A stretch of DNA of 64,000 bases, taken from positions 62,001-126,000 of the forward strand of contig OZ025665.1 in assembly GCA_964019335.1 (NCBI GenBank), read 5' to 3'. Position 1 is the first letter of the stretch, and each line of letters opens with the position of its first letter. The stretch comes from Diplonema japonicum. Taxonomy: Eukaryota > Euglenozoa > Diplonemea > Diplonemida > Diplonemidae. The notes beneath the pieces are model-generated. The model was not told the DNA's origin, did not search any database, and saw nothing but the letters and a program-made list of their open reading frames with translations. The translations under genes and the position numbers were made by a program. Of the stretch, positions 9,247 to 20,009 are shown piece by piece.

Positions 9247-11682
9247 TTACATCAAACCGAATCCCTGGCAATTTGCCAGTGCGTTCATCAGCTTCTGCTT
9301 GAGCTTCTCCCTCGTAGGGTACTCGGGGAGAAGAAGGTGGTTGAAACAGGTATGGGCAGTGGGTAGCTGGTCACTGTCGCCGCCATTCTTACCAATGACA
9401 AAATTTAAACTCTTCAGACCACGGATAGGAAGGCGGTCCGTGCCTGTTGTAAACTTGAGGAAGCTCCTCTGCTCGTCCAGGCTCATCTCTTTAATAATAG
9501 ACCAGAAGTACACAATGAGCGGGGAAGTCGGCACATAGCCGTCGTATCGTGTCAGCTCTTCAAGCTCAGAGAGATCGAGTACAGGGCACCCAACCACCAT
9601 GCGCTCCAGCTCGTCAGGGTGGAAGGTTGCCAGAAGCTCCTTTTGCATCCCACAGACCTCATAGAACCCGGACTTGAACTCCTCGAAATTCTTCCCAACA
9701 CTCTTGTTCATTATATAATCAGCGTAAAGCTCCACGTACTCAGATCGGTTCTCTATCGTCAATGGGATGTCAGCTCCGTTCGGTTTCAACTCCACCTCGA
9801 CCTTCGTGCCAAACACGTCATGTGTGACTGTGAAGGTTCTGCAGAATGTATCTTCGACAGTGACACCGTCGGCTTCTTCGAAATCCAGCAACGCCTTTAA
9901 CCCTGCGTACAGTTCTTTGTCAAGATCCTTCAAATCGGTGAATACTGGTTCGATGTTTAGTAGTTTCTTAAAAGTTGCTTTTGGGAAGTTGATGTCGAGG
10001 ATGACGTAGTTGTAAATCGCAAGGCCGACGATCTTGCCGATCAGCATGAACTCGATATCGTTCGTGTTGCACACGATGGTCGGCTGGAACCAGTGCACGT
10101 TGGTTTCGGTGTTCTCGATGAACATTCCGTAGGAAGGGTCCACAAGCTGCCGCACCACCATCTGGAAGAACTCCTTCTTGACCCCTCCTTCGTCGATGCC
10201 TTCCTCGTTCGCAAACTGCACCCGAAGCGGCCTCCGCATTTTATCCTTATTCCGGTTGAGCTCACGAAGTGTCGTCCGTAGAAGGTCGTGCCTGTCGATG
10301 TTCAGAATTAGATACAAAGCCTCGCCAAGCTGTACCGGACCAGAGTGGGGGGTCTGCAGCACACAGCTGAAAAGCGACCGCCTCATCTCGCTATGCTGTT
10401 GGTGTCTTGCATGGTGGTTCAGCAGCTGGTGCTTAAACGATGCGTCCAGCAGGAACGGAAACACCGAAAACGTAAACTCCGATGAGATGCCTTTGTTTGC
10501 CTCACGATACATCAAGGAAGCCTAAGGTAGGGGAGGGGGTATCTTATTGAGGGAGGGATATACCTTCTTATACAAACCCCTCATTGTCGTTACTTCCATC
10601 GTGTGCTCTTCGACACCCTCGCCGTTCCCCCTCCACCGGTCGAAGTCCACCTTCGCATCAATGACCTCGTTCACTCTTTCGTTGTAGAACTTTGTGTTGG
10701 AGATGATCCCTTGGTCCGTATGCGTGAAATTTGCTTCGACTGTTTGTATTTTTCTTTTTTTTTCTTTCTTCTTATTTTTCTCATCCATACACAGTATGCT
10801 GAGCACGGTGCACGCGGCGGGGATCTGTTTAGTCAACGTATCCTCCTCAAGGTCCTCGTACATCATCAAGGACAGGGTGATGAAGGTTTGCAACGAGTCG
10901 ACAATAGGGGTCAGGGACTCAGGGGAATAGTTCCCCCAAACGGAGCAAAGAGGGGCCGAGATGTGGTGATGAATAGAAGCTAGCGCTACGCACACAGGTG
11001 GGAGGAGGATGTGCGACTCGCGGATGGTTTGGCACTCGAAGAGCAGCGTGAACAACCGTGCGAGCCGCCACTTCAAACAACCATTTAAGAGATTCTTAGA
11101 TGCGGTGGACGGGTCGTCTATTTCACCATCCATGACAGAGAGCCAAGACTTGTGGAGATCGGGAGAAGAGAGGTCATTCGCCAACGCGTTCCAACAATGT
11201 TCAGGGATCTTTTTCAAAATCTTCCGCGTGGCCGGTAAATCCATCCCCAAAGCCGCGCTATGCCCCCACAATGACTTTTCGATACCATCCTCATACCGGT
11301 CGACACATCTTCTTTGCAGACCCACATCCAGCATCATCCACGCAATGGCGTCGGGGGCCATCGTCCGCCGGTAGTACTCCTCATCACCCTTCTCCGCTTC
11401 TTCCTTTTTCATGATCTCCATTCCGGCCGCCTTGGTAGGATAGCAGAAACCTTGGCAAAACCTGAAAATTGGGGGATCCCTGAACGCGTCTTTCACCATC
11501 TCCTTCGCATGGCCGAACAGCTTGTCGTCCGCCTCCTCTTTGTACACGAACCCCTCGCAGCACCGGCAGTAGATGTTATTGCACGCCGCGTCCCCACACC
11601 CGGTCTTCAACTGCTGGTAGTACGCCTTCCATATCCCTTGCAGCCGTGCCTTTTTGTCAGCCGTGCATATGAAGGGTTCCAT
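9247..11682 (-). CDS. UBE3A: HECT E3 ubiquitin ligase UBE3A (E6AP) orthologue
   Basis: Three exons, complement(join(9247..10521,10564..10739,10791..11682)), 780 aa; human UBE3A is about 850-875 aa. Introns of 42 and 51 nt both keep the frame, so they would go unnoticed. The N-terminus carries the AZUL zinc finger typical of UBE3A (YYQQLKTGCGDAACNNIYC, then CRCC). The C-terminal 350 residues are a HECT domain, with EGIDEGGVKKEFFQ, LIGKIVGLAIYN, DYIMNKSV and the catalytic Cys748 in LPTAHTCFNHLLLP. The last residues (GFGLM) also match UBE3A. It transfers ubiquitin from an E2 through a thioester on that Cys; AZUL binds the proteasome in animals. Having both ends of the family signature makes this a confident call. 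A pyrimidine tract with AG lies just upstream of the ATG. Confidence 0.95.
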
Positions 11683-11693
11683 TTACCTATTAA

Positions 11694-11720
11694 CTTGAAC
11701 AAAAGAAGGAAGGGGCGAAT
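11694..11720 (-). promoter_or_regulatory. Candidate trans-splice acceptor for UBE3A
   Basis: On the minus strand a pyrimidine-rich stretch (cccttccttcttttgttcaag) ends in AG 12 nt before the UBE3A ATG. It would serve as a spliced-leader acceptor or as a 5'-UTR intron acceptor. No upstream donor is obvious. Inference only. Confidence 0.35.
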
Positions 11721-11845
11721 AGAGCTTCTATATGTCTAAAAGTACTTGTAATATCTTTCTGTCTAAATAAGAAGGGGGGGGGGGGGGGGGAGATACGGAA
11801 AAGGCAAAAATGCTCGGAGGTATAGGAGTGTAACGTGGGACCTTC

Positions 11846-14281
11846 TCACCTGATGAAGGCTCCTTTGAGGTCGGTTCTGGAATTCGATGAAGCAGTCCTT
11901 CCGAACGAGCTCTCCAGGGGAGCTGGGGAGGGTGCTGTGCTTACAGAAGAAGGTTGTGAAGCAAATGTATGTGGGACACCCAGGCTACCAGAGAGCTGGT
12001 TCCGCTCTGTACGTAGCTGATAGTTATCCTGCTGCAGTTTGGCCAGCTCAGACCGGAGGGCAAGGTCACCACTTGAAACGTCCAGCACACACTCGTCGTC
12101 TGCAGGAGGGGGGGGAGGTGGCGGTGCTTGTGCTTGACCCTCCCCTCGATACTTCTGAACCTCCTTCCGAAGGGACCTGTTGTCCTCTTCCGCAGTCTTC
12201 AAGTCGTCGGACAGGCTGCCCATTTTGATCCGCAGCTTTTGCATGTCCTTCTGTATCTCGTTCTGGTACTTCTTGTTCCCCTCGTAGTTCGCCGACAGTA
12301 GCTTGCTGCGGACTTCTTCCTCCCTCTCAGAACGGTAGGCCTCCTCCCGCACCTCTGCCTCCATCATTGCAAGGCTTTGCTGCAGATCTGCATTGCATTT
12401 CCTCTCTGTCGAGATCAAGGCTTGGCATTCACGAAGCGCCTGTTCGTCTCCTTGATGCTGTGCCTGCAAAGTTGCGATGACCTGGTTCAGCTCCTGGATC
12501 TTCTGCCCGTCCTCAGGTTCTGGTGGCGGCATCCTTAGGGCCTGGGCGAGCTGGGACTCGGCATCCTTTATGCGAGTCTCTAGGATCTTCGTGGTGCTGG
12601 CCTTCACGCGGAGCTCCAAGACTTCCCTTTGCAGTTTCTCCAGCTCCGCTTCGCCGTGATGGTCGTCCATCTTCTTCTCCTGCAAGACCTCTTCTAGCTG
12701 CTGCTGCGCAAGGAGACGGTACTCCTTCTCTGTCTCCAGCGAGCGCTGCAGTGCGCTGTTAACAGATTTTAGGTTCTCGACCTGCTGTGTGATGTCGGCG
12801 ACTGTCTCCTCGGCTATCTGCAGCTTCCTCTTGACCTCTCCGTACTGTTGGCTCAACGCGATGTTGTCAAGCTCCACCCTTTTGCTCTCTGCAGAGATCT
12901 CCTTTGCTGCTGTCAGTTTGTACCGAAGCTTGTCAGCTTCTTCTTTGAGTTTGTGCGCCTCAACCGCTGCCACGTACTGCTGTTCCTTCAGATCCGAGTC
13001 CTTCTCAGCCTCTGCGAGCCGCAATCGCAAGTCTTGCATCTCCTTCTCAAGCTTTGACCTGTGCATGACGGCTTCCTTGAGTTGTGCCGTGAGGTCTATC
13101 AAGTCAGTCTGTGCCTGTGCTGTTACGCGCTCCAGTTGAGCCGATGAATCGCTGCACTCCTTCTCCAGGCGCGCGATGGTAGACTTCGCGGTGGTCAGCG
13201 TGGCTTTCAGCTGCTCAATTTGGAAACCCTTCCGTTCGTTTGACAGAATAGCCTCCGTATCCACCGTCTGGTCCCTCGCCTGCCGTCGCTGCTTCTCCTT
13301 GGCCTCCTCCAGCACAGCATGGAGGCTCTCGTCCAACAGTCTCTTGACGCTCACGTCCTCCCTGCGCCCCCCTCTGCCTGCTTCCCTTTCCATCCTGACC
13401 TGGTGCTGCACGTTGTGGAATTCGCTCTTCACCATTGTTAAATCGGACTCGAACTTTCTGTTTTCTGACATGAGACCCCTGAGACGCTCCTTCAGCAGGG
13501 TTATCTTTTGGTCCTTATCGAGGTGCTGCTGAGAAGTGGTATCGGTTTTCGATTTAAGGAGTAAGTACTTCTGTGCAAGCTTCTGGTGCGCTTCTTTGAG
13601 GCTGTCGTGGTCATCAGCCAAAACCTTATATTGCTCCCTGAGGTCCTCCACTTCAAGGATCTTCCTGTCGAGCGCTGTCTTGATTTGAGAGGCGACCTGT
13701 TCGTAGTGCTGCCCTGTTCTGTTCCGATCTGCTTTGAGCCAAGTGTTCTGGCTGCGGAGCTCCGACAGCTCGCCAGCCACGGAGCACTGATTCGTCTCTG
13801 CAATCTGTGACTGCTGCTGGTGGAGCTGGCTGAGCTCTTTTATCTGGTTCTCCAAGCGTGAGATCTCTGTTTTCAGGAGTTGGTTCTCCAGCCCTGTCGC
13901 CACTTGTTGTTGCTGGTCCTGTTGTTGTTGTTGATGCTGCTGTTGTTGTTGCTGGTGGACTACCGGTTGTCTGTAAAGGCTTTCTTTCAGGATCTCGACC
14001 TCCTTCACTAACTCTTCGTTCCGTGACTCGATGCTGACTGCCCGTTGTAAGGCTGCTCTTGCCGTTCGTTCTTGTTCGTTGCGCAGGCACTTGTCCACAA
14101 TCTCCGTCAGTCTTGTGTTGATGTGCACAGCACTGCCAGAGTCCCTCGCCAACTGTAGTAGAATCGGGTCCCTTGCGACGCCCTGCAAGCATCCCTCGAG
14201 CACCCCCGCCACACCCCTTACCCTCTCTGTGTACTCCTTGTCCAGCGCATGGAGATACCTTGCTTGGTCCGAATGTATCAT
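11846..14281 (-). CDS. Large coiled-coil protein
   Basis: Single exon, 811 aa. The first 90 residues are helical and include HALDKEYTERVRGVAGVLEG. A glutamine-rich stretch follows at about 108-126. From about 130 to 740 the sequence is almost continuous heptad-type coiled coil rich in Glu, Lys, Leu and Gln. A PPPPPPP-containing linker and a short last coil come next, and the end is a Ser/Pro-rich tail. There are no catalytic motifs. Proteins of this shape are usually cytoskeletal, centrosomal, basal-body or Golgi scaffolds, but I cannot assign an orthologue. The start follows a pyrimidine tract and AG by about 18 nt, which supports the chosen ATG. The glutamine tract is encoded largely by CAG/CAA repeats (complement near 13910-13960). 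Confidence 0.8.
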   Translation of the reverse strand: MIHSDQARYLHALDKEYTERVRGVAGVLEGCLQGVARDPILLQLARDSGSAVHINTRLTEIVDKCLRNEQERTARAALQRAVSIESRNEELVKEVEILKESLYRQPVVHQQQQQQHQQQQQDQQQQVATGLENQLLKTEISRLENQIKELSQLHQQQSQIAETNQCSVAGELSELRSQNTWLKADRNRTGQHYEQVASQIKTALDRKILEVEDLREQYKVLADDHDSLKEAHQKLAQKYLLLKSKTDTTSQQHLDKDQKITLLKERLRGLMSENRKFESDLTMVKSEFHNVQHQVRMEREAGRGGRREDVSVKRLLDESLHAVLEEAKEKQRRQARDQTVDTEAILSNERKGFQIEQLKATLTTAKSTIARLEKECSDSSAQLERVTAQAQTDLIDLTAQLKEAVMHRSKLEKEMQDLRLRLAEAEKDSDLKEQQYVAAVEAHKLKEEADKLRYKLTAAKEISAESKRVELDNIALSQQYGEVKRKLQIAEETVADITQQVENLKSVNSALQRSLETEKEYRLLAQQQLEEVLQEKKMDDHHGEAELEKLQREVLELRVKASTTKILETRIKDAESQLAQALRMPPPEPEDGQKIQELNQVIATLQAQHQGDEQALRECQALISTERKCNADLQQSLAMMEAEVREEAYRSEREEEVRSKLLSANYEGNKKYQNEIQKDMQKLRIKMGSLSDDLKTAEEDNRSLRKEVQKYRGEGQAQAPPPPPPPADDECVLDVSSGDLALRSELAKLQQDNYQLRTERNQLSGSLGVPHTFASQPSSVSTAPSPAPLESSFGRTASSNSRTDLKGAFIR

Positions 14282-14299
14282 TGTCTCTCCCTGTGAGTA

Positions 14300-14345
14300 C
14301 TGTGTGTGGGACGAGGCGTGTAAGTAAGTATAAGAATGGAAGGAA
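14300..14345 (-). promoter_or_regulatory. Candidate trans-splice acceptor for the coiled-coil gene
   Basis: The minus strand shows a pyrimidine-rich tract followed by CCCACACACAG, with the AG at 14300-14301, 18 nt before the ATG. This fits a spliced-leader acceptor; inference only. Confidence 0.35.
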
Positions 14346-15105
14346 GAGGGGTCTTCTTCTTCTTTCTCTCCCCCTTTCTTTGGAACAGATTTGTGGGGAG
14401 TGGGAAGGGTAGCGGGACCGAGTGCAGGTAGGCGTGCTGTTTATTTTCATTTTCTTTTTTTTTTTATTGTTATTTCTTTCTTCTTTCGCTTCCTTTTTTG
14501 TTTTTACCCCACGAAAATAAAAAAAAAAAAAAAAAAGCTTTGAGAAACAAAGTTCCGGTGTCAATTCCCGCAGAAATGTAGACCCAGGATCCCCCCAGGT
14601 CAAACACCTCAAGTAGGACCGAACTCTCTCAGGAAGATCTCTTCAAAACTCTACCTCGTGATAGCTCTGTATTAGATGAAAACCAGGCCGGCTCGTGACT
14701 CAAGTGCATACACACCACCCCCCTCCGCGTGAAAATCAGACTGCCATCTAATCTTCAGGTTAACAAATTCCCTTGTTTTTTCACCTTTTCTTTTCTTCTT
14801 TTTAAATCTTAAAAGATGAAACGACCGGAGTGGAAGGAACATAAAAGTGGGGTGAGATTAAAGCGGTTCATTTCTGAAAAAAACCGGGAACAAGGAAATT
14901 TAAAAAAAGAAAAAAAAAATACACAGAAAGAAACGGGTCGTTTTCTTTTCTGTATCTTGCAAGGGCGGGGTAGGCGGGACCGAAGGCTGGGTAACCTGAT
15001 ACCTTCTCTGACAGAAGCCTCTGATTCCTGTGGAAAGGGTGTGGGGAAACAAAACAAAACGGAATACTAAAAGCTGGAAGGCCCCCACGTCCCACCCATC
15101 TTTAT

Positions 15106-15147
15106 TCTCTCTCTCTCTCTCTCTCTCTCCCCCCCCCCCCCCCCCCC
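15106..15147. repeat. (CT)n microsatellite followed by a C run
   Basis: About 12 CT dinucleotides at 15106-15129 run directly into a C homopolymer ending at 15147. It lies in the 3' spacer of the OTU gene. Confidence 0.9.
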
Positions 15148-15258
15148 GCCTTTCTTCTCCCTTCTTTTCTTATTTCTCGTTTAATTCATTCTTTTTCTTT
15201 TCCTTTTCTTAAAAAAAATCTATACAGAAAAAAAAAAACCCCCCCCACTCATCTTCCT

Positions 15259-16443
15259 TTACGCAGCCATCGGCACCAAAGGATTGTAGTGCATGGCGCC
15301 GGGTTCCTCGATGTATGAAAGGCGTATGGTCTGCGAGGGGTGCGTGATAGATCCTTCCCCGTCTCTGTAAGTTTTGTTTTCCCCTTTCTTTTCCCCCATC
15401 ACTTACCTCGGCATAATTGATCGGATCTGAGCATCTCCAGAATTTATGACCTCTATCTTGAGGTTGTACAAATTGGCAGCGGCGACCAAAGTGACGTGGT
15501 CGCCCCATTGCTTGGTCTCCTGCATTTTGTGACAGTAATCAGGGAAGTCAGTCTCCACAAAGTTCGAGTAGATCTCGTGATGCCTTTTCAGGTAGGTGAC
15601 GACCTCCTTCCTGACCTCCTTGTACCTGTCTTGGTCCTTTTTAACGAAGAAGGCCACGGACCGGAACTGGCAGTGCCCGTCGTCCCCCACGCGCACCTCA
15701 CGGAGGTCCAGCTTGTTGATTTTCGTTTCGAGCTTCGCAAGCTCGGCAAAGGTCTCCTCCTTCGTCCGCACGCCGTTAGCAAGCGACAGTGTCTTCGCCA
15801 TCTCCAGCTGTTTCTCGAAAATCTCGTCCGTCGGTTCTGAATCAGGCTCCTTCCACACATTCATCTTTGTCACGGTGTCATGCCAGTATATCAACCCCTT
15901 CTCGTCTTTATACCGATGCCACGGCTCGATCATGTCAGGAGGCTCCTTTCCTAAATTATGCTTCACACCGTTCATGTCGAAGAGCCGTCGGAAGAGAGGG
16001 TAGATAGCGTGCTGGGGTGTCGGCATCGAGAAGCTGAAGACAACCTTCCCCTCGGTGTTCTTGAACTCCATGTACGCCCTGTGCGTCTCTGGGATGACCC
16101 TGACCGCTTCTGTTGCGATATGCTCCGCTTTCGAGGATCTTATCTGAAGCCCTAGCCCTGACTTTGTTTCTTCCATTATAATCTTATGGCTTGTGGATGC
16201 CTGCAGCACAAGCCGTGACCCCGTCCATTCTGCGTCAGGTACCAGTGGAGGTGTTCTCGGCCTAGCCAGCCTGATGTTGTCCCGGTACACCACTGGCCAC
16301 ACTTTATCAGTGCCATCATGCACCACCACCTTGTAGGTTCCATCTCCATTCTCGCTCACCAAGGTCACACACCACCAGTTGTCCTTTTTATCTCTGCTCT
16401 CATACCAGTGCTTTCTACCTATTTCCAGCGGCTGGTCCCGCAT
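15259..16443 (-). CDS. OTU-family cysteine deubiquitinase with a WW domain
   Basis: Two exons, complement(join(15259..15364,15407..16443)), 380 aa. The intron is 42 nt with a GTAAGT donor. The N-terminus (about 10-60) looks like a small Tudor/SH3-type barrel (WYESRDKKDNWWCVTLV, then VVHDGTDKVWPV). A WW domain follows at about 170-200 (PWHRYKDEKGLIYWHD, with a second W near the end). The OTU fold starts near residue 250 with VGDDGHCQFRSVA, which supplies the Asp and nucleophile Cys. The catalytic His lies in GAMHYNPL in exon 2, so the splice is needed to complete the active site. OTU enzymes remove ubiquitin from proteins; the WW domain would bring in proline-rich partners. Linkage specificity cannot be predicted. 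Confidence 0.88.
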
Positions 16444-16849
16444 GTTCTATTTTTTATTTCTTTTTATTTTCCCCTCTCTCCCACCACTAGCATGGCATTA
16501 ATGGGCACAAAAGAGAGGGGGGGGGGAAAGCAACGGGGGGGGGGGGGGGGGGGGGGGGGGGGCTGGCTATCATTTCTTTTCTTTCTTTCATTTTCTTGTG
16601 AATCTTCTGCATCGTTGTGTTGTGTAAGGCACAGCTATTCCTTTTTTTTCCTTTCTTTATTATTTTCTTTTATTTCTCGTTTCGGTCTCTTATTCTTCCA
16701 AAGGAGCAACAGAAAAAAAAGGGGGGGAACCAAAGTGGGGAGGGGAGGGGGGAGAACCTTGATATAACGATTGAGAACCATGTCAACACAGTTTTCTTCA
16801 GTTTCTTCTTCTTTTCTTTCTTCCTTTTCAAGCCTTTTAGTGGAGACTG

Positions 16850-16886
<37 letters not shown>

Positions 16887-16961
16887 TGGGTGCAAAAGAC
16901 GAAAGGAAAGAAAACCAAATAAATAAATGGAGAAAAAAAAAAGTGAAATTCAACGCATTCT
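16444..16961. other. Intergenic spacer rich in homopolymers
   Basis: Holds a 28-G run at 16535-16562 and a 31-A run at 16850-16880, with pyrimidine-rich sequence between. No gene seen. Confidence 0.6.
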
Positions 16962-18611
16962 TCACGGGGCGTGGGAGACCATCTTCTTGACAGCCCACAA
17001 AAGCAAGGCGAGCAGCAAGCCCCTCAAGAGGTGTTTAGTCATACCCCTGTACTTGCGGGGGATGAAGCCAGTCGTCGTGACCTTGATGAGAATATCATAC
17101 ATCTTCTCAGGAACGGGTGCAGGAGGGAGCGACGCATCCTTCTTGATGAGCGTGTCCTGCTTCAGGCAAGAACGGTGGTGCGTGAAGTCATCAAACCCGT
17201 GCTTACCATGGCAGGCACCTGGAGGTGAGGTGGGTTTGCGTGATGACTCTAAATCAAACAAAGCATACCATATCCGCTGGGGCCAATCCCTCCGAAAGGC
17301 AAGTGAATGTTCATGAAGTGCTCCACACAGGTGTTGATGGCAACACCTCCCGACTGCGTCTGGTCGAGGATCTGTGCAAATGGTTTTCTTCTTCTTTTCT
17401 TCGCATACCGACTTCACAAACTTCTGGTCTTCGCTGAAAACGTAAAGCGCAAGAGGCTTGTCGCAAACCTTGTTCACAATGCCGACTGCATCAGACATGC
17501 TGTCCAGTGCGATCACAGGGAGGACGGGCCCGAAGATCTCCTCCTTCATGAGCGGCTCATCGAGGGAAGGCCCTGAGATGATGGTGGGTGGCATGTACTT
17601 GGCTTCTGTGTCGACAGTCTCGAGGCCACCTGTTCGGACCTTGCCCTTAGTGTCCTTGACCAGCGACGAGATGCGTTCCACGTGACGGGATGAGATAACG
17701 TTCCCCCAATCGACGGAGCTCTTGGGGTCGGCGCCGTACCCCTTCAACGCCTCCTCCATGCCCTTCAGGAACTCCTCCTGGATGTCCTTGTGCACAAGGA
17801 TGTAGTCAGGGGCGATGCAGGTCTGCCCGACGTTGAACCACTTCCCGCTGGAAACCCTGGAGATGACGCTGGCCATCTTCGCGGTCTTGTCAATGATGAC
17901 AGGCGACTTCCCACCGAGCTCAAGCGTCACAGGGGTCAGGTGTTCTGCAGCAGCCCTGCTGACGATACGCCCAACGTGCCCGTTCCCGGTGTAGAAAATG
18001 TGGTCCCACTGGAGTTTGAGCAGAGCGGTGGTTTCGGGGACGGCACCCTGGATGACCTTGATGCATGACGTGTCAAGGTACTTGTTGATCAGCTCCTCGA
18101 GCACTTCTGAAGAGTTGGTCGAGACCTCCGAAGGCTTAATAACAGCGCAGTTCCCAGCGGCGATGATGGAGACAAGTGGTGTGAGGACAAGCTCGATGGG
18201 GTAGTTCCAAGGGGCAATGAGAAGGACCACACCCTTGGGCTCCTTCCTAATGTGCGACCTGCCGATAAAGGTCGGGGAAACCTGGAAGGGAGTAGTCACC
18301 TTCTCGTCTGCCATCCAGCTTGACAGGTTGCCCAGCGCGAACTCTGCAGCGGCATGGCTACCCATCTCACCTAAACCTCTAATCTTCGGACCTCCGTGGT
18401 CCTTCCTGACTGCCGCTGTGATCTTCTCGTGGTTCTCCTCAACCATCTTCACAAGCTGGGTCAGTTGCTGCCTTCTCCATGCTTCTTTCTTCGTCTTCCC
18501 CTGACGGAACTCCTTCCTCAGCCCGTCCAAAATCCCTTCGTACTTCGAGGTGTCCATTACACCGGCACCAGAGCCGTCCCTCATCTTCTGGAACCCATTG
18601 TTCGTGGTCAT
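16962..18611 (-). CDS. Tail-anchored fatty aldehyde dehydrogenase (ALDH3 family)
   Basis: Three exons, complement(join(16962..17218,17269..17371,17409..18611)), 520 aa, with introns of 50 and 37 nt. The catalytic Glu is in TLELGGKSP near residue 232 and the nucleophile Cys in NVGQTCIAPDYI near 264. The ALDH3-type PWNYP and FGGIGPSGYG motifs are present; the latter is restored only by splicing. A hydrophobic C-terminal helix (LLRGLLLALLLWAVKKM) matches the membrane anchor of microsomal ALDH3A2. It oxidises long-chain aldehydes to acids with NAD(P)+ at the ER or peroxisome membrane. I start at the ATG at 18611 because a TTATTTCAG acceptor-like site ends 25 nt upstream and no in-frame ATG lies further up. 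A few extra residues separate the GYG motif from the usual KH.FDDFTH block (GACHGKHGFDDFTHHRS), which still fits. Confidence 0.92.
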   Translation of the reverse strand: MTTNNGFQKMRDGSGAGVMDTSKYEGILDGLRKEFRQGKTKKEAWRRQQLTQLVKMVEENHEKITAAVRKDHGGPKIRGLGEMGSHAAAEFALGNLSSWMADEKVTTPFQVSPTFIGRSHIRKEPKGVVLLIAPWNYPIELVLTPLVSIIAAGNCAVIKPSEVSTNSSEVLEELINKYLDTSCIKVIQGAVPETTALLKLQWDHIFYTGNGHVGRIVSRAAAEHLTPVTLELGGKSPVIIDKTAKMASVISRVSSGKWFNVGQTCIAPDYILVHKDIQEEFLKGMEEALKGYGADPKSSVDWGNVISSRHVERISSLVKDTKGKVRTGGLETVDTEAKYMPPTIISGPSLDEPLMKEEIFGPVLPVIALDSMSDAVGIVNKVCDKPLALYVFSEDQKFVKSVCEEKKKKTICTDPRPDAVGRCCHQHLCGALHEHSLAFRRDWPQRIWYALFDLESSRKPTSPPGACHGKHGFDDFTHHRSCLKQDTLIKKDASLPPAPVPEKMYDILIKVTTTGFIPRKYRGMTKHLLRGLLLALLLWAVKKMVSHAP

Positions 18612-19312
18612 CTTGTGTTCTTTTCCCGCTCCTCCCTGAAATAACAATCATGGTACACTGTCCACACCGCCCAGCATTATATCCATTCCATGAGGAAAGT
18701 GTTCGGGTAGGGATGAAAGAGAAGAAACAAAGGAGCGGAAAGGGTAGCTCAAAGCAGGACCGTTCTATTCTTTTTTTTTTCTTCTTCTTCGTTTTCTTTT
18801 TTTTTTTTTCTTTTCTTTTTTTAAAATGTCGCGGTGAGCCTTTATTATGTATAAGAGGAAAAAGAAAAGAAAAAGAAAGAAAAGAGAGAAACAATAAGAA
18901 AGAGAGGGGAAATGAATGTTGCAGGGCGAAAAAAGAAGAAAGAAAAAAAGACTAGTTTGGCGCTTCATCTGCTTGTTGCGCAAGAGCGGAATTTTACCTA
19001 ATACAATAGCTCATTACGCTGCCATCAACTAGTTTTTAGTCTTGACAATGATATTGTTAAGACAAAAAAAAAGAAGAAAAAGAAAAAGAAAAAGAAAAAG
19101 AAAAAGAAAAAGAAAAAGAAAAAGAAAAAGAAAAAGAAAAAGAAAAAGAAAAAGAAAAAGAAAAAGAAAAAGAAAAAAATATATGAGTTAAAGGAGGCCG
19201 GTGTGAAAAAAAAGAAACATTTAAGGGTACCTGCGGTATGTAGCAGGACCTTTAAAAAAAAGAAGAAGAAAAAAACAGGGAGGAAAAGGCTTCTCTTCTT
19301 CTTTTAGAAAAA
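18612..19312. other. Intergenic spacer with microsatellite
   Basis: Includes T-rich and A-rich tracts and the hexamer repeat listed separately. No gene seen. Confidence 0.6.
19076..19177. repeat. (AAAAAG)n microsatellite
   Basis: About 17 near-perfect copies of the hexamer AAAAAG in tandem, just downstream of the zinc-finger gene. On the transcribed (minus) strand it is a pyrimidine tract (CTTTTT)n. Confidence 0.95.
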
Positions 19313-20009
19313 TCATTTCTTTTTGCCCCATTTTGCATTTCTTTCTTGAGTCACCGTCTCGAATTCTTGCATCAGAGCGAGGTGCTCATCGCCTGTCTCT
19401 GGCTTTGCCTGCCAAACGCTGGACCAATCATCCTCTGGCCCAGCTGTTTTACCCTCAATGGGCTGTTCTCCTTTGGGAGACGTAACTGACTCGGCAACGC
19501 AGGTGGAAGCGGTTGTAGGTCTTGGGGGAATGGATCGCTCCTCGGACTGCGGTGGTTGTGGCTGCTGTTGTTGTTGCTGTGGAGGCGCACCCCCTGCAGG
19601 CGGGACCCCCCCTGGGTACATTGTGTAAACCTGCACATTCGGCCCTGTAACCATTTGAGCTCCAGGTTGGAGAACATCTAGGAAGAAAAAAACGTGAATA
19701 GAAGAAAAAAAGAATCACACATACGAGTCTGTATATTAAACATTGCATTGCACAGTGGGCAGTTCGCTAGTCTGGTATTGGGTGGGAAGGCGAGCACAGT
19801 CCTGCAATTCGTGCAAGGAATAGTGAGGCTCGGGGCAGCAGGGGCAACATTCGAGACCTGCTTGCACTGCGCGCACGACACCAGTTGTGATCCAGGAGGG
19901 AAGCTCTTTTTTTTTTTTTTTCTTTTTTCTTCTTCCTTTTTTTTCTCCATACATTCATCAACCCACAACCCGAACACACATAAGTCTGCCGATTTTGCTG
20001 CGCTGCCAT
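19313..20009 (-). CDS. LSD1-type zinc finger protein
   Basis: Three exons, complement(join(19313..19677,19725..19915-region ending at 19905,19953..20009)); precisely 19313..19677, 19725..19905 and 19953..20009, 200 aa. Both introns are 47 nt. The first separates the first CxxC pair (CSGC) from the rest of its finger; splicing gives GLMNSFPPGSQLVSCAQC, the exact C-x2-C-x14-C-x2-C spacing of LSD1 fingers. A second finger is CTNCRTVLAFPPNTRLANC followed by PLC. The C-terminal half is disordered and Pro/Gln-rich, ending in a short acidic/basic helix with the last residues KWGKKK. LSD1-type fingers are best known from plant cell-death regulators and metacaspases and occur widely in protists, where they bind proteins or nucleic acids. 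No metacaspase domain is present. The function is not predictable. Confidence 0.85.

Larger units (their letters stand above)
14282..15258. other. Intergenic spacer, about 1 kb
   Basis: Contains A-rich and T-rich tracts. A balanced non-repetitive stretch at about 14550-14760 could hold untranslated sequence or an unrecognised RNA. The right end has the CT repeat and C run listed separately. No coding sequence is supported. Confidence 0.5.

Noticed and set aside
19313-20009. Metacaspase for the LSD1-finger protein
   Set aside because: No caspase-type His/Cys domain follows the fingers; the C-terminal half is disordered.
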